Shown here: in pieces, positions 36,168 to 46,019 of the stretch
How the letters are laid out: each line of letters starts with the position of its first letter
Position numbering within the stretch: position 1 is the stretch's first letter
From: Ectothiorhodospira shaposhnikovii
GTDB lineage: Bacteria; Pseudomonadota; Gammaproteobacteria; Ectothiorhodospirales; Ectothiorhodospiraceae
DNA: 64,000 nucleotides
Direction: 5' to 3'
Assembly: GCF_016584105.1 (NCBI RefSeq)
Contig: NZ_NRSM01000013.1
Location: forward strand, 33,038-97,037
Program-made: the position numbers and the translations under genes
Notes under the pieces: model-generated
The model's input: the letters and a program-made list of their open reading frames with translations, nothing else
Databases searched by the model: none
Told to the model about the DNA's origin: nothing

Positions 36168-36971
36168 ATGAGCGATTCCCGACTTCTTCAGTCAGCCCCC
36201 GCGCCCCTGCTGACACTCATGGACCTGGTGGTGGACATCCCCGGCCGTGGCGACGGCGCCCCCCTGAACCTGGACATCCGGGCCGGTCAGTGCTGGGGCA
36301 TCCTGGGCCCCAACGGGGCCGGCAAGAGCACCCTGTTGCATACCCTGGCCGGTCTGCGACCGCCCCGCCGGGGCACCATCCGGCTCCAGGGCCAACCCCT
36401 GGGACAACTGCCCCGCCGCCGCATCGCCCGTCTGCTGGGCATGGTCTTCCAGGATCATCAGGACGGTTTTCCGGCCACGGTGCTGGAAACGGCCCTGATC
36501 GGCCGTCATCCCTACCTGCGTCCCTGGGAGATGGAGTCGGCCGAAGACCATCAGGCGGCCCTCAAGGCCCTGCGGCAGGTGGATCTGGCCGGCATGGAAA
36601 CCCGTCTCATCGCCACCCTCTCCGGCGGCGAGCGCCAGCGCCTGGCCATTGCCACCGCCCTCACCCAGGACCCGCGCATCTTCCTGCTGGATGAGCCCAC
36701 CAACCATCTGGACCTGCACCATCAGGTGGCGGTACTGGACATCGTCCGCCGGGCCGTGGCCCAGGGACGCAGCGCCGTCCTTACCCTGCATGACATCAAT
36801 CTGGCCGCCCGCTACTGTGATCACCTGCTGCTCATGTACCCCGGCGGCGAGGCCTGCTGGGGAACCACCCGGGAGATGCTGGTGCCCAATGCCCTGGAAC
36901 GCCTCTACGGACAGGCCCTGGTCACCGGCGAGGTGGAAGGGGTGCCGGTGTTCTTTCCCCGAACCCGGTAA
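36168..36971 (+). CDS. btuD: BtuD, cobalamin ABC transporter ATPase
   Basis: ATPase of the corrinoid importer. 267 aa: Walker A GPNGAGKST near residue 45, Q-loop GMVFQDHQDG, signature LSGGERQR, Walker B IFLLDEPTNHLDLHHQ. Begins 1 bp after btuC. Specific to BtuCDF by context; the sequence alone is a heme/siderophore/B12 type. Confidence 0.93.
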   Translation: MSDSRLLQSAPAPLLTLMDLVVDIPGRGDGAPLNLDIRAGQCWGILGPNGAGKSTLLHTLAGLRPPRRGTIRLQGQPLGQLPRRRIARLLGMVFQDHQDGFPATVLETALIGRHPYLRPWEMESAEDHQAALKALRQVDLAGMETRLIATLSGGERQRLAIATALTQDPRIFLLDEPTNHLDLHHQVAVLDIVRRAVAQGRSAVLTLHDINLAARYCDHLLLMYPGGEACWGTTREMLVPNALERLYGQALVTGEVEGVPVFFPRTR

Positions 36972-37004
36972 CGTCCGGCCCAAAGACCAAAAAATAAGCA
37001 AACA

Positions 37005-37033
37005 CTGAATTACCCCCTCAACCCGGCTACAAT
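37005..37033 (+). promoter_or_regulatory. candidate sigma-70 promoter of the RND pair
   Basis: CTGAAT, 17 bp, TACAAT, 28 bp upstream of the membrane-fusion-protein gene. The -10 is good and the -35 fair. The region between btuD and this gene is A/T richer than its surroundings. Confidence 0.45.
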
Positions 37034-37060
37034 GCCTGTTCACCCCAGCCCCCGCCGCCC

Positions 37061-38308
37061 ATGACCCTGCCTCCCCGCATCAAGCGCTTGCTGCCCCTGA
37101 TCCTGCTGGCCATCGGTATCGGCGGGTTCGTCCTGCTGCTGATCACCCGGCCTTCCGAACCGCCCCGGCAGGTGGCGGAGCGGGTGTGGCGGGTGACGGC
37201 GGAGGAGATCACGCCCCGGACCCTCTCCCCCCAGGTCACGCTCCACGGCCATGTCACCTCGCCCCGGGCGTCCGGCCTGCGCGCCGCGGTGGAGGCGGAC
37301 GTGGCCCAGGTGCCGGTGGAAGAAGGTCGCCAGGTCCGGGCCGGGGACACCCTGGTGATCCTGGATGACCGGGAACTGGAGCTGCTGCTACGGCAAAGAC
37401 AGGCGGATCTGGATGACCTGCGGGCACAGCTGCGGGCCCTGGAGCGCAGCCATGCCCGGGATCGGGAGGCACTGGCCCGGGAACGCACCCTGCTGGAGCT
37501 GGCGGAGCGGGGCGTGAACAGGGCCCAGGATCTGCTCAATCGCAATCTGGGCTCCCCCGCCACCCTGGAAGAGGCCCAGCGCAACCGGGAGCAGCAGGCC
37601 CTGGCCGTGGCCAACCGGCAGCTGGCCCTGGATGATTACGATGCCCGCCGGGAACAGCTGCGGGCACGCGCCCGACGGGCCGAGGCCCTGCTGGCCCAGG
37701 CCGCTCTGGATCTGGAGCGCAGCCATGTCCGCGCCCCCTTCGATGGACGCATCGCCCGCGTCAACGTCGCCTCCGGGGATCGGGTGCAGGTGGGCGACGC
37801 CCTGGTGACCCTCTTCGATACCCAGGCCCTGGAGGTGCGCGCCCCCATCCCCGCCGTCCACCTGCCGGCGGTGCGTCAGGCCCTCGACATGGCATCACCG
37901 CCCGCTGCCCAGGCCCAGGTGGACGGACTGCCCCTGACCCTTGAACTGAGCCGTCTGGCCGGCGAAACCGGGGCCGGCAGTGCCGGCGTGGAAGGGCTGT
38001 TCCGGATCGTCTCCGATACCCGGGATGTCCCCCTGGGACGCTTCGTCAGCCTGCGCCTCTCCCTGCCGCCAAGAGAGCAACTGGTGGCCCTGCCCTTCGA
38101 GGCCCTTTACGGGCTGGATCGCATCTATCGCCTGGAAGACGGGCGCATGCAGGGCCTTGCGGTGCGACGGGTGGGCGAATGGGTGGACGAGGACGGTCAT
38201 GAACGCATCCTGGTATCCGGCGAGGCCCTGCGAGCGGGTGACCGGATCATCACCACCCGGCTGCCCAATACCATCGACGGCCTGCGGGTCAGCGCGGAGG
38301 CAGACTGA
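37061..38308 (+). CDS. RND efflux membrane fusion protein (HlyD/AcrA type)
   Basis: Periplasmic adaptor of a tripartite efflux pump. 415 aa: N-terminal membrane anchor (residues 10 to 30), barrel-sandwich halves with ADVAQVPVEEGRQVRAGDTLVILDD and RAPFDGRIARVNVASGDRVQVGD, flanking a long coiled-coil hairpin (about 115 to 225, rich in Arg/Glu/Leu), then beta-barrel. It is 3 bp from the inner-membrane transporter gene. No outer-membrane TolC partner nearby. Confidence 0.93.
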   Translation: MTLPPRIKRLLPLILLAIGIGGFVLLLITRPSEPPRQVAERVWRVTAEEITPRTLSPQVTLHGHVTSPRASGLRAAVEADVAQVPVEEGRQVRAGDTLVILDDRELELLLRQRQADLDDLRAQLRALERSHARDREALARERTLLELAERGVNRAQDLLNRNLGSPATLEEAQRNREQQALAVANRQLALDDYDARREQLRARARRAEALLAQAALDLERSHVRAPFDGRIARVNVASGDRVQVGDALVTLFDTQALEVRAPIPAVHLPAVRQALDMASPPAAQAQVDGLPLTLELSRLAGETGAGSAGVEGLFRIVSDTRDVPLGRFVSLRLSLPPREQLVALPFEALYGLDRIYRLEDGRMQGLAVRRVGEWVDEDGHERILVSGEALRAGDRIITTRLPNTIDGLRVSAEAD

Positions 38309-38311
38309 TCC

Positions 38312-41300
38312 ATGGCCCGTTCCCGTGGTGTGATCCCCTTCTTCCTTCGACATCCGGTGGCGGCCAACCTGCTGGTGGCCCTGATGCTGCTGTCCGGCTC
38401 CTGGGCGCTGCTCAAGCTCAACACCCAGTTCTTCCCCAGCTTCGCCCTGGATTTCGTCACCGTGCAGGTGGCCTGGACCGGCGCCAGCGCGGAAGACGTG
38501 GAAACCGGCATCACCATTCCCCTGGAACAGGAACTGCGCACCGTGGACGGCCTGCGCAATCTCACCTCCACCTCGGCCCTGGGCATCGCCTCCATCACCC
38601 TGGAGTTCCAGGCCGGCACCGACATGACCCTGGCCACGGATCAGGTCAAGGACGTGGTGGCCCAGCAACGCAACCTGCCGGAGGCCGCCGAAACTCCCAT
38701 CGTCAACCGCATCATTCGCTACGAGCCCATCGCCCGGCTGCTCGTCAGCGGACCCGACCTGCGTGAACTGCGCCCCCTGGTAAGGGAGTTCGAGCGTCAG
38801 CTGCTGGACCGGGGGATTGCCCGTATCGACTTTTCCGGTCTGCCGGAAGAGGAAATGGCGATCCAGATTCCCACCGCCCGACTGCTGGACCTGGGCATGA
38901 CCCTGGGTCAGGTGGGCGAGCGGATCGCCGGTCTCTCCCTTGATCTGCCCGCGGGAATGGTGGGCCGGGACGACAGCGCCCGGCAGCTGCGCAGCCTGGA
39001 ACAGGGCCGGGAGGAAATGGCCTTCTCCCGCCTGCCCCTGCGCAGCGACGCCGAAGGTGGCCTGATCCTGCTGGGGGATGTGGCCCGAATCGAGCGTCGC
39101 GCCCGGGACAGCCAGGTGCTGGTGCGCTTTCAGGGGGAGCCCGCAGTGGAACTGTCCCTGCAACGGGCGGAACGGGATGACGCCCTGGACGCCTCCGGCA
39201 TCCTGCTGGACTGGCTGGACGAGGCAAAAGAGGCGCTGCCTCCGGGGGTACAGATCCATGTCTATGACCAGTTCTACGAACCCCTGGTGGAACGCATCGG
39301 CCTGCTGCTCAAGAACGGAGCCGGCGGGCTGATTCTGGTGCTGGCGATTCTGTTCCTGTTCCTCAACGGCCGCCTGGCCCTGCGGGTGGCCCTGAGCATC
39401 CCCGTCTCCTTCACCGCCGCCTTCCTCGCCCTATGGGTCCTGGGCGGCAGCATCAACATGATGTCCCTGTTCGGCTTCATCATGTCCCTGGGCATCATCG
39501 TCGACAATGCCATCGTGGTCAGTGAACATGCCTACACCCAGTACCAGCGAGGCATGAACGCGGCCCAGGCGGCCCAGCGAGGGGCCCAGCGCATGATTGC
39601 CCCGGTGATCTCCGCCTCGCTCACCACCGTGGCCGCCTTCCTGCCGCTGATGCTCATCGGCGGCATCATCGGCAACATCCTCTTCGACATCCCCCTGGTG
39701 GTGATCTGCGTCATCCTGGCCACCCTGGTGATCAGCTTCCTGGTGCTGCCCTTTCACCTCAAGAACAGTCTGGAAAAGGTCAGGCCGCCTCGCCCCGGCT
39801 CGTTCCGCCACCGTTTCGACAATCGCTTCGATGCCTTCCGGGAAGGCCCCTTCCGACGGCTGGTCACCCGCTCGGTGGAACATGCCGGCATCACCCTGGC
39901 GGGCGCGGTGGCGGTCCTGATCCTGGCCATGGGCCTGCTGGTGGGCGGCCGTATCGGCTTCACCTTCTTCCCCGCCCCCGAAGGCACCGTGGTCACGGCC
40001 TCCGCCCACTTCGTCGCCGGAACCCCGCCGGAACGGGTGGAACGCTTCCTGGAGCATGTGGAGTCCGCCCTCAATGACACCGAATCCGAACTGGGCGGCA
40101 ACCTGGTCCGTAATGTGGTGGTCTCCCTGGGGCGGGGCGTGGACACCGGCGGACCCGTGCAGGCGCCCCGGGGAGACCAGTTCGGTGCCATCCTGGTGGA
40201 ACTGATCTCCCCGGACCAGCGGGACGTGCGCAATACCCGATTCATCCGGGAATGGCAGTCACGCATCCAGATGCCACCGGGGATCGAGCTGTTCAGCATC
40301 ACGGAACGCCAGGCCGGCCCACCGGGACGGGACGTGGACATCCGCCTGACCGGGGCGGACCCGGAACGGCTCAAGGCGGCCGGTCTGGAGCTGGCCGAGA
40401 CCCTCAATGACTTTCCCGGCGTGTTTGCGGTGGAAGACAACATGCCCTATGGCCGGGAGCAGCTCATCTACCGGCTCCGACCCGAGGGCTTGTCCCTGGG
40501 ACTGACCACGGAATCCCTCGGTAGCCAGCTGCGCCACGCCTTCGACGGGGCGCTGGCACAGATCTTTCAGGAAGGCCTGGAAGAGGTGGAGGTGCGCGTG
40601 ATCCTGCCCGACGACGAGCGTCACCGCGGCGTCACCCTGGAGCGTTTCGCGGTGATCCTGCCGGGCGGAGGCATGGCCCCCCTGGACACGGTGGCCGAGT
40701 TCCAGCCACGCCAGGGCTTTGAAACCCTGCGCAGGGCCGATGGCCGGCTGGCCATCTCCGTGTCCGCCGAAGTGGACCGGGCGGTGAACAATGCCGGCCG
40801 GGTCCGTGAACAGCTGGCGGCCGACGTACTGCCCGCACTGGCCGAACGTCATGGGGTGACATGGTCCTTCGAAGGCCGGGCCGCGGACCAGGCGGAGACC
40901 CTGGCGGACATGCGCATGGGCCTGATCTTTGCCCTGGCGCTGATCTATCTCACCCTGGCCTGGGTGTTCGGGTCCTACGGCTGGCCGCTGGTGGTCATGG
41001 CCATCATCCCCTTCGGCCTGCTGGGCGCCCTGGCCGGGCACTGGCTCCTGGGCATGGAAATGACCATCCTGTCCCTGTTCGGGCTGTTCGGCCTGACCGG
41101 TATCGTGGTGAACAACTCCATCATCCTGGTGAGTTTCTACCAGTCCCTGCGCGAGGAAGGTCTGGCCCAGGAAGCGGCCATCGTGGAAGCTTCCTGCCAG
41201 CGTCTGAGGGCGGTACTTCTGACCTCGTTCACCACCATCGCGGGACTGGTGCCGTTACTGTTTGAGCGCTCGGTGCAGGCCCAGTTCCTGATCCCCATGG

Positions 41301-41398
41301 CGGTATCCATCGTCTTCGGTCTGGCGGTGGCCACGGTGCTGGTCCTGGTGGTGATCCCCGCCCTGCTGGCGGTGCATGAGCGATTGGTGAACCGCTGA
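38312..41398 (+). CDS. RND efflux transporter (AcrB/HAE-1 type)
   Basis: Inner-membrane proton-driven exporter, 1028 aa with 12 helices and two large periplasmic loops. N-terminal IPFFLRHPVAANLLVALMLL; helix 4 reads GIIVDNAIVVSEH, keeping the first Asp of the AcrB pair but with Asn for the second; in helix 10 the lysine of AcrB is replaced (GIVVNNSIILVSF). Such changes occur in a branch of the family, so this is a divergent member of unknown substrate. Confidence 0.93.
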   Translation: MARSRGVIPFFLRHPVAANLLVALMLLSGSWALLKLNTQFFPSFALDFVTVQVAWTGASAEDVETGITIPLEQELRTVDGLRNLTSTSALGIASITLEFQAGTDMTLATDQVKDVVAQQRNLPEAAETPIVNRIIRYEPIARLLVSGPDLRELRPLVREFERQLLDRGIARIDFSGLPEEEMAIQIPTARLLDLGMTLGQVGERIAGLSLDLPAGMVGRDDSARQLRSLEQGREEMAFSRLPLRSDAEGGLILLGDVARIERRARDSQVLVRFQGEPAVELSLQRAERDDALDASGILLDWLDEAKEALPPGVQIHVYDQFYEPLVERIGLLLKNGAGGLILVLAILFLFLNGRLALRVALSIPVSFTAAFLALWVLGGSINMMSLFGFIMSLGIIVDNAIVVSEHAYTQYQRGMNAAQAAQRGAQRMIAPVISASLTTVAAFLPLMLIGGIIGNILFDIPLVVICVILATLVISFLVLPFHLKNSLEKVRPPRPGSFRHRFDNRFDAFREGPFRRLVTRSVEHAGITLAGAVAVLILAMGLLVGGRIGFTFFPAPEGTVVTASAHFVAGTPPERVERFLEHVESALNDTESELGGNLVRNVVVSLGRGVDTGGPVQAPRGDQFGAILVELISPDQRDVRNTRFIREWQSRIQMPPGIELFSITERQAGPPGRDVDIRLTGADPERLKAAGLELAETLNDFPGVFAVEDNMPYGREQLIYRLRPEGLSLGLTTESLGSQLRHAFDGALAQIFQEGLEEVEVRVILPDDERHRGVTLERFAVILPGGGMAPLDTVAEFQPRQGFETLRRADGRLAISVSAEVDRAVNNAGRVREQLAADVLPALAERHGVTWSFEGRAADQAETLADMRMGLIFALALIYLTLAWVFGSYGWPLVVMAIIPFGLLGALAGHWLLGMEMTILSLFGLFGLTGIVVNNSIILVSFYQSLREEGLAQEAAIVEASCQRLRAVLLTSFTTIAGLVPLLFERSVQAQFLIPMAVSIVFGLAVATVLVLVVIPALLAVHERLVNR

Positions 41399-41410
41399 AC
41401 AAGCACTGGG

Positions 41411-42061
41411 TCAGAAGCGTTGTTCCAGTATCAGCGCCCCACCTTCGTTACGCATGTCCACCTGACCCAGAAAACTCATGCCCAGCAAGACCATGCCGGG
41501 CTGATTTCCCGGCAACACAAAGGCTGATACATTCCGCTGTTCGATCCCCCCCACCCTCACCCGCTCCAGGCGGATGCGGTGCGCCCACTCGGTGCCCGAG
41601 GCCGTCTGCACCTGAACCTGAACCCCACGGGTGTAGTCGAGTCCCAGCCGACGGGCTTCCACCGCGCTCAGGGCAATGGCCGTGGCGCCGGTATCCACCA
41701 GAAAGGTCACGGCATGGCCGTTGATGGCGCCAGGCGTGGTGAAAGCCCCTGAACTCCCCCGATAGATCCGTGCCTGACTCATGGTCCGGGGCTGAAACGT
41801 GCCCCCGGCCCGGCCATCGATGCCGATCTGGCGCTGACGCCCCTCCAGTTCGATGACCACGGTCCCGCTGGGACTGTCGGTGCTGATCAGGCGCACGCCC
41901 GCTTCGGACGTCTCCCCCACCCGCAACACCTGACGCTGCCCGTCCAGGGCCATCACGGCGCGATCGGAGAAGACCCCCATCAGGTGAATGTCCACGGCGG
42001 CGGCGGGGGCGGCCAGCAGCACCGAAAGCAGGGTCAGCCAGGGGAGATGGCGGGTTTTCAT
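41411..42061 (-). CDS. Periplasmic retropepsin-like aspartic protease
   Basis: 216 aa with a signal peptide ending near residue 23 (AAPAAAV) and a single aspartic-protease motif FLVDTGATAIALS near residue 120, followed by a flap-like segment and VLLGMSFLG. One Asp motif per chain means it acts as a dimer, as in the TIGR02281 clan AA proteins. Substrate unknown. Overlaps pgpA by 4 bp at its start. Confidence 0.87.
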   Translation of the reverse strand: MKTRHLPWLTLLSVLLAAPAAAVDIHLMGVFSDRAVMALDGQRQVLRVGETSEAGVRLISTDSPSGTVVIELEGRQRQIGIDGRAGGTFQPRTMSQARIYRGSSGAFTTPGAINGHAVTFLVDTGATAIALSAVEARRLGLDYTRGVQVQVQTASGTEWAHRIRLERVRVGGIEQRNVSAFVLPGNQPGMVLLGMSFLGQVDMRNEGGALILEQRF

Positions 42062-42558
42062 GGGGCGGTGAAGGCAAAGGCCAGTAGCTGCAGAATCACC
42101 AGAGCATAGACCCCCGCCAGCAGATCATCCACCATGATGCCAAAACCGCCTTCCACCCGACGGTCCAGCCAGCCGATGGGCCAGGGCTTGAGCACGTCGA
42201 AGATCCGGAACAGTACGAAACCCGCCAGCACCCAGACCCAGCCCGCCGGCGCGGCGATCATGGTGACCAGAAAACCAGCGAACTCGTCCCAGACGATGCC
42301 GGGGTGGTCATGGACCCCCAGACGCCGTGAACTCTCGCCGCAAAGCCAGACGCCGGCACCGATCACGATCAGGGTGGCCAGCAGGTAGCCCCACAGGGGC
42401 AGGCCGGACAGCAGCAGATACAGGGGTATGGCGGCCACCGTGCCCGCCGTGCCCGGGGCCTTGGGCGACAGGCCGCTGCCGAAGCCGAAAGCCAGAAAAT
42501 GCACCGGGTCCGTGAGGACCCGACGCGGAGAAACAGGGGCGGGTTTGGATGGGCTCAT
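42058..42558 (-). CDS. pgpA: Phosphatidylglycerophosphatase A
   Basis: Dephosphorylates phosphatidylglycerophosphate to phosphatidylglycerol. 166 aa, membrane protein with the PgpA signature GFGSGLSPKAPGTAGTVAA near residue 25 and VWDEFAGFLVTM near 90; four spans. Overlaps thiL by 4 bp and sits in the thiL-pgpA order common in gammaproteobacteria. Confidence 0.95.
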   Translation of the reverse strand: MSPSKPAPVSPRRVLTDPVHFLAFGFGSGLSPKAPGTAGTVAAIPLYLLLSGLPLWGYLLATLIVIGAGVWLCGESSRRLGVHDHPGIVWDEFAGFLVTMIAAPAGWVWVLAGFVLFRIFDVLKPWPIGWLDRRVEGGFGIMVDDLLAGVYALVILQLLAFAFTAP

Positions 42559-43526
42559 GAAGACTCCGCGGTCTGGAAATGATCGTATCCGCCCCGTTCC
42601 AGCGGTAACCGGTCACCCGCCGGATCCAGCACCCGCAACCCCGGTTCGGCCTCGATCTCACCGATCCCGGTCACCGGGCAGCCCGTACCCGCCAGAAGGT
42701 CATGGACCTGGGCCACCCTGTCGGCAGGCACCGTGAACAGGAGTTCGTAGTCATCCCCCCCCGTCAGGGGCAGGGACCAGTCAACCCGGCCGCCGGGCAT
42801 CTGGGCCAAAAAGGCGGCGGACAGGGGCAGGTCGGACGTGCGCACGGTGGCCCCCACCCCGGAGGCCGTCAGGACATGACCCAGGTCCTGACACAGCCCG
42901 TCGGAGATGTCGATGCAGGCCGAGGCCAGACCGCGCAGGGCCAATCCGGCCGCCACCCGGGGCGTGGGCCGATCCAGACGACGACGCAGCGGATCGTCGG
43001 GATCCAGAGCCTGGCCAGCCAGCATCCGCTGCAATGCCAGCGCCGCATCCCCCGGCGTGCCCGTGACCATGATGCGATCCCCCGGACGGGCACCCCGGCG
43101 TCGCAGGGCGGCCCCCGCCGGCGCCACCCCCATGATCTGCACCGTGATGGACAAGGGACCACGGGTGGTATCCCCGCCCACCAGCTCCACCCCGTGCTGC
43201 CCGGCCAGGTCCAGCAGGCCCCGGGCAAAGGCTTCGAGCCAGTCCGGGTCCTGGTCCGGCAGGGTCAGGGCCAGGGTGATCCAGCGGGGCATGGCGCCCA
43301 TGGCGGCCAGATCGCTCAGGTTCACCGCCAGGGCCTTGTGGCCCACGGCGGCCGGGGGCGTCTGCGCGGGAAAGTGAACGCCCCGAATCAGGGTATCCAC
43401 CGACACCACCAACTCATGCCCCGGCGGCACCCGCAACAGGGCCGCGTCATCCCCCACCCCCAGGATCACGTCCGGATCCCCGGGAGTCCGGGTGAAATGA
43501 CGACGGATCAGGTCAAATTCCTTCAC
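42555..43526 (-). CDS. thiL: Thiamine-monophosphate kinase
   Basis: Makes thiamine diphosphate from thiamine phosphate with ATP. 323 aa of the PurM-like fold; motifs ILGVGDDAALLRVPPGHELVVSVDTLIRGVHF, GHKALAVNLSDLAAMGAMPRW, ISDGLCQDLGHVL and LPLTGGDDYELLFTV. Follows nusB by 9 bp. Confidence 0.96.
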   Translation of the reverse strand: MKEFDLIRRHFTRTPGDPDVILGVGDDAALLRVPPGHELVVSVDTLIRGVHFPAQTPPAAVGHKALAVNLSDLAAMGAMPRWITLALTLPDQDPDWLEAFARGLLDLAGQHGVELVGGDTTRGPLSITVQIMGVAPAGAALRRRGARPGDRIMVTGTPGDAALALQRMLAGQALDPDDPLRRRLDRPTPRVAAGLALRGLASACIDISDGLCQDLGHVLTASGVGATVRTSDLPLSAAFLAQMPGGRVDWSLPLTGGDDYELLFTVPADRVAQVHDLLAGTGCPVTGIGEIEAEPGLRVLDPAGDRLPLERGGYDHFQTAESS

Positions 43527-43535
43527 GGGCGGACA

Positions 43536-43979
43536 CTAGCGGATCGCCACCTGGGCCGCCACCTTGTCGATGACCCCGTTAACGAAGCGGTGTCCCTGCT
43601 CCGCACCGAACTTCTTGGCCAGGGCCACCGCCTCGCTGATGGCCACCTTGTAGGGCACATCGGGGCAATGTTGCAGCTCGTAGGTGGACAGCCGCAGGAT
43701 GGCCCGCTCCACCGGATCCACCTGTTCCATGGGGCGGTCCAGATGAGGTTCCACCAGGGCGTCGACGGCCTTCACCTGTTCGGTCACCCCCAGCAGGATC
43801 ATGCGGAAGTATTCCCAGTCCGCCTTTTCCATCTCCGGATCTTCCTTGAACTGGGCCAGGATGTCCTTGGGGTGGTAGCCGGTCAGCTGCCACTGGTACA
43901 GGGCCTGCATGACCAGACGCCGGGCATGGCGCCGGGCGTGGGTCAGGCGGCGATGGTCCATGGAATGGGGCTGGTTCAT
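43536..43979 (-). CDS. nusB: NusB transcription antitermination factor
   Basis: RNA-binding protein for rRNA antitermination with NusE and boxA. 147 aa, helical, [20 protein letters not shown] at the N-terminus, the [22 protein letters not shown] segment and [10 protein letters not shown] near the end. Overlaps ribH by 4 bp. Confidence 0.96.
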   Translation of the reverse strand: MNQPHSMDHRRLTHARRHARRLVMQALYQWQLTGYHPKDILAQFKEDPEMEKADWEYFRMILLGVTEQVKAVDALVEPHLDRPMEQVDPVERAILRLSTYELQHCPDVPYKVAISEAVALAKKFGAEQGHRFVNGVIDKVAAQVAIR

Positions 43980-44458
43980 GCTCGAAGCGACCTGATCAGG
44001 CTGACCATCTCCAGGGCGCCCAGGGCGGCATCGGCGCCCTTGTTGCCGGCCTTGGTGCCGGCGCGCTCGATGGCCTGTTCGATGGTGTCCGTGGTCAGCA
44101 CGCCGAAGGAGATGGGCAGACTGTATTCCAGCTGGATCTGGGCCAGGCCCTTGGTGGCCTCGCCCGCCACATAGTCGAAATGGGGGGTGGAACCGCGGAT
44201 CACGCAGCCCAGGGCGATGATGGCGTCGTACTTGCCGGAATCGGCCATCACCTTGACCGCCAGGGGCAGTTCGTAGGCACCGGGCACCCGGGCCACGGTC
44301 AGGTTCGCGGCCGGCACGCCGTGACGCAGCAGGGCGTCCTCGGCCCCTTCCAGCAGGCGCTCGACGATGAAGGAGTTGAAGCGGGACAGGACCAGACCGA
44401 CGCGCACGTCGGAGAGGTTGGTGAAGGTCCCTTCATGGGTCTGGATGGCTGAATGCAT
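43976..44458 (-). CDS. ribH: Lumazine synthase (RibH)
   Basis: Condenses dihydroxybutanone phosphate and the pyrimidine to 6,7-dimethyl-8-ribityllumazine. 160 aa, normal length. [36 protein letters not shown], and the active-site region [19 protein letters not shown] with its catalytic His. Located between ribB(X) and nusB. Confidence 0.97.
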   Translation of the reverse strand: MHSAIQTHEGTFTNLSDVRVGLVLSRFNSFIVERLLEGAEDALLRHGVPAANLTVARVPGAYELPLAVKVMADSGKYDAIIALGCVIRGSTPHFDYVAGEATKGLAQIQLEYSLPISFGVLTTDTIEQAIERAGTKAGNKGADAALGALEMVSLIRSLRA

Positions 44459-44473
44459 GGGATCACTCTTGAC

Positions 44474-45589
44474 TTAGTCGTTGACGTATTCGACCACTTC
44501 GAGCCCGAAACCACCGAGCCCATGGAAGCGTTTGGGGGAGGACAGCAGGCGCATCTTGCTGATGCCCAGGTCCTTGAGAATCTGGGCACCGATGCCGTGG
44601 GTACGCAGCTCGGCCGGTTCCTGCTCATCCTGGGCCGGTGGGCTGGGCTGGCGGCTGCGCAAGGCCATCTCCCGCAGGCGACGGACCATTTCCCGGGGAC
44701 TTTCCGGCTTGTGAATGACCACCGCCACTCCGGCCCCTTCCGCCTCGATGCGCGCCAGCGCCGCCCGCAGCGGCCAGCCGCAGTTGGGGCCACGATAGGC
44801 CAGGGTATCGCACAGGCCACCCCCCAGATGGACGCGCACCAGGGTGGGCGTCTCGTCGTCCACCTCGCCCTTGACCAGGGCAAAGTGCAGAGCCTTGTCC
44901 ACCGTGTCCTCGTAGGCGATGAGGCGAAACTCGCCGAACTCGGTGGGAAACGGGCTTTCCGCCACCCGTTCCACGCTGCGCTCGTTCTCGATGCGGTAAC
45001 GGATCAGGTCCTCGATGGTGCCCATCTTCAGGTCATGCTCGGCGGCAAAGCGCTCCAGGTCCGGACGCCGGGCCATGGAGCCGTCCTCGTTGAGGATCTC
45101 GACGATCACCGCCGCCGGCTCGAACCCAGCCAGACGGGCATAGTCGCAACCGGCCTCGGTATGTCCGGCCCGCACCAGCACCCCGCCCGGCTGCGCCATG
45201 AGGGGAAAGATGTGTCCGGGCTGGACCAGGTCCTCGGGGCGGGCATTGGGTGCCACCGCGGTACGCACCGTATGGGCGCGATCGTAGGCGGAGATCCCGG
45301 TGGTCACCCCTTCCGCCGCCTCGATGGAGACGGTGAAGTTGGTGGCATGTTTGTCGTTGGTATCCCCCACCATCAGCGGCAGCTTGAGCTGACGACAGCG
45401 CTCCCGGGTCAGGGTCAGGCAAATGAGGCCGCGCCCGAAGCGGGCCATGAAATTGATGTCTTCGGGCCGGGTCAGGGAGGCGATCATGAGCAGATCGCCC
45501 TCGTTCTCCCGGTCCTCGTCATCGACGATGATCACCATACGACCCTGACGCAGGTCTTCGATGATTTCTTCCGTGGTATTGAATGACAT
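44474..45589 (-). CDS. ribB: DHBP synthase fused to a degenerate GTP cyclohydrolase II domain
   Basis: 371 aa. Residues 1 to about 205 are dihydroxybutanone-phosphate synthase ([36 protein letters not shown]). Residues about 210 to 371 fold like GTP cyclohydrolase II but the zinc-binding Cys triplet is absent: the region reads [20 protein letters not shown] instead of HSECLTGD...CDCG. Only the end ([18 protein letters not shown]) is well kept. This matches the known RibBX form with inactive second domain, so a separate RibA is expected elsewhere. Start is the ATG giving MSFNTTEE. Confidence 0.92.
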   Translation of the reverse strand: MSFNTTEEIIEDLRQGRMVIIVDDEDRENEGDLLMIASLTRPEDINFMARFGRGLICLTLTRERCRQLKLPLMVGDTNDKHATNFTVSIEAAEGVTTGISAYDRAHTVRTAVAPNARPEDLVQPGHIFPLMAQPGGVLVRAGHTEAGCDYARLAGFEPAAVIVEILNEDGSMARRPDLERFAAEHDLKMGTIEDLIRYRIENERSVERVAESPFPTEFGEFRLIAYEDTVDKALHFALVKGEVDDETPTLVRVHLGGGLCDTLAYRGPNCGWPLRAALARIEAEGAGVAVVIHKPESPREMVRRLREMALRSRQPSPPAQDEQEPAELRTHGIGAQILKDLGISKMRLLSSPKRFHGLGGFGLEVVEYVND

Positions 45590-45636
45590 GGGCAATCGCC
45601 GGCTGGGGTTTGGAGTGGAAATCCGACGGGGTCGGA

Positions 45637-45972
45637 TCACATCTGATGCTTGCGCTCGGCCAGAAAGCCCAGCAACAGGAAGGCGCCCACCACCATGGGC
45701 GCCATCCATCGGGTATCCACCATGAGCATGGCATCGGCAAGCATGGGGGTGAGGAAGACGGTCAGGGCGCCGTAGCCGAAGGCACACATGAGGACAAAGC
45801 CCAGCAGACGGACCAGACGATGATAGGAGCGCAGGATCATCTTCACCACGCGATTGATATCGTTGCCGTAGATCACCAGCACGGTGGCCACGAAGGCCAG
45901 CGCAATCTGGCCCACATGGCCACGCACCCAGTTCCCCGCCTGCAGCAGGGTATCATCCAGCCATTCCATCAT
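45637..45972 (-). CDS. DUF3392 membrane protein
   Basis: 111 aa with three hydrophobic spans and the conserved VLVIYGNDINRVVKMIL and LLGFVLMCAFGYGALTVFLTP segments. Family of unknown function in gammaproteobacteria. Sits inside the riboflavin operon between ribE and ribB(X), so it may have a linked role, but its position could be incidental. Confidence 0.85.
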   Translation of the reverse strand: MMEWLDDTLLQAGNWVRGHVGQIALAFVATVLVIYGNDINRVVKMILRSYHRLVRLLGFVLMCAFGYGALTVFLTPMLADAMLMVDTRWMAPMVVGAFLLLGFLAERKHQM

Positions 45973-46019
45973 GGGTCATCCCCCCTGGTTCGAGATCACA
46001 TCATGCACAGGCACCGCGC

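Noticed and set aside
37895..39259. Long minus-strand frame opposite the RND genes
   Set aside because: Shadow frame with no protein-like domains; the plus-strand pair is certain.
45590..45636. FMN riboswitch upstream of ribB(X)
   Set aside because: The gap is only 47 bp and contains none of the RFN element parts; none was seen before ribD or glyA either.
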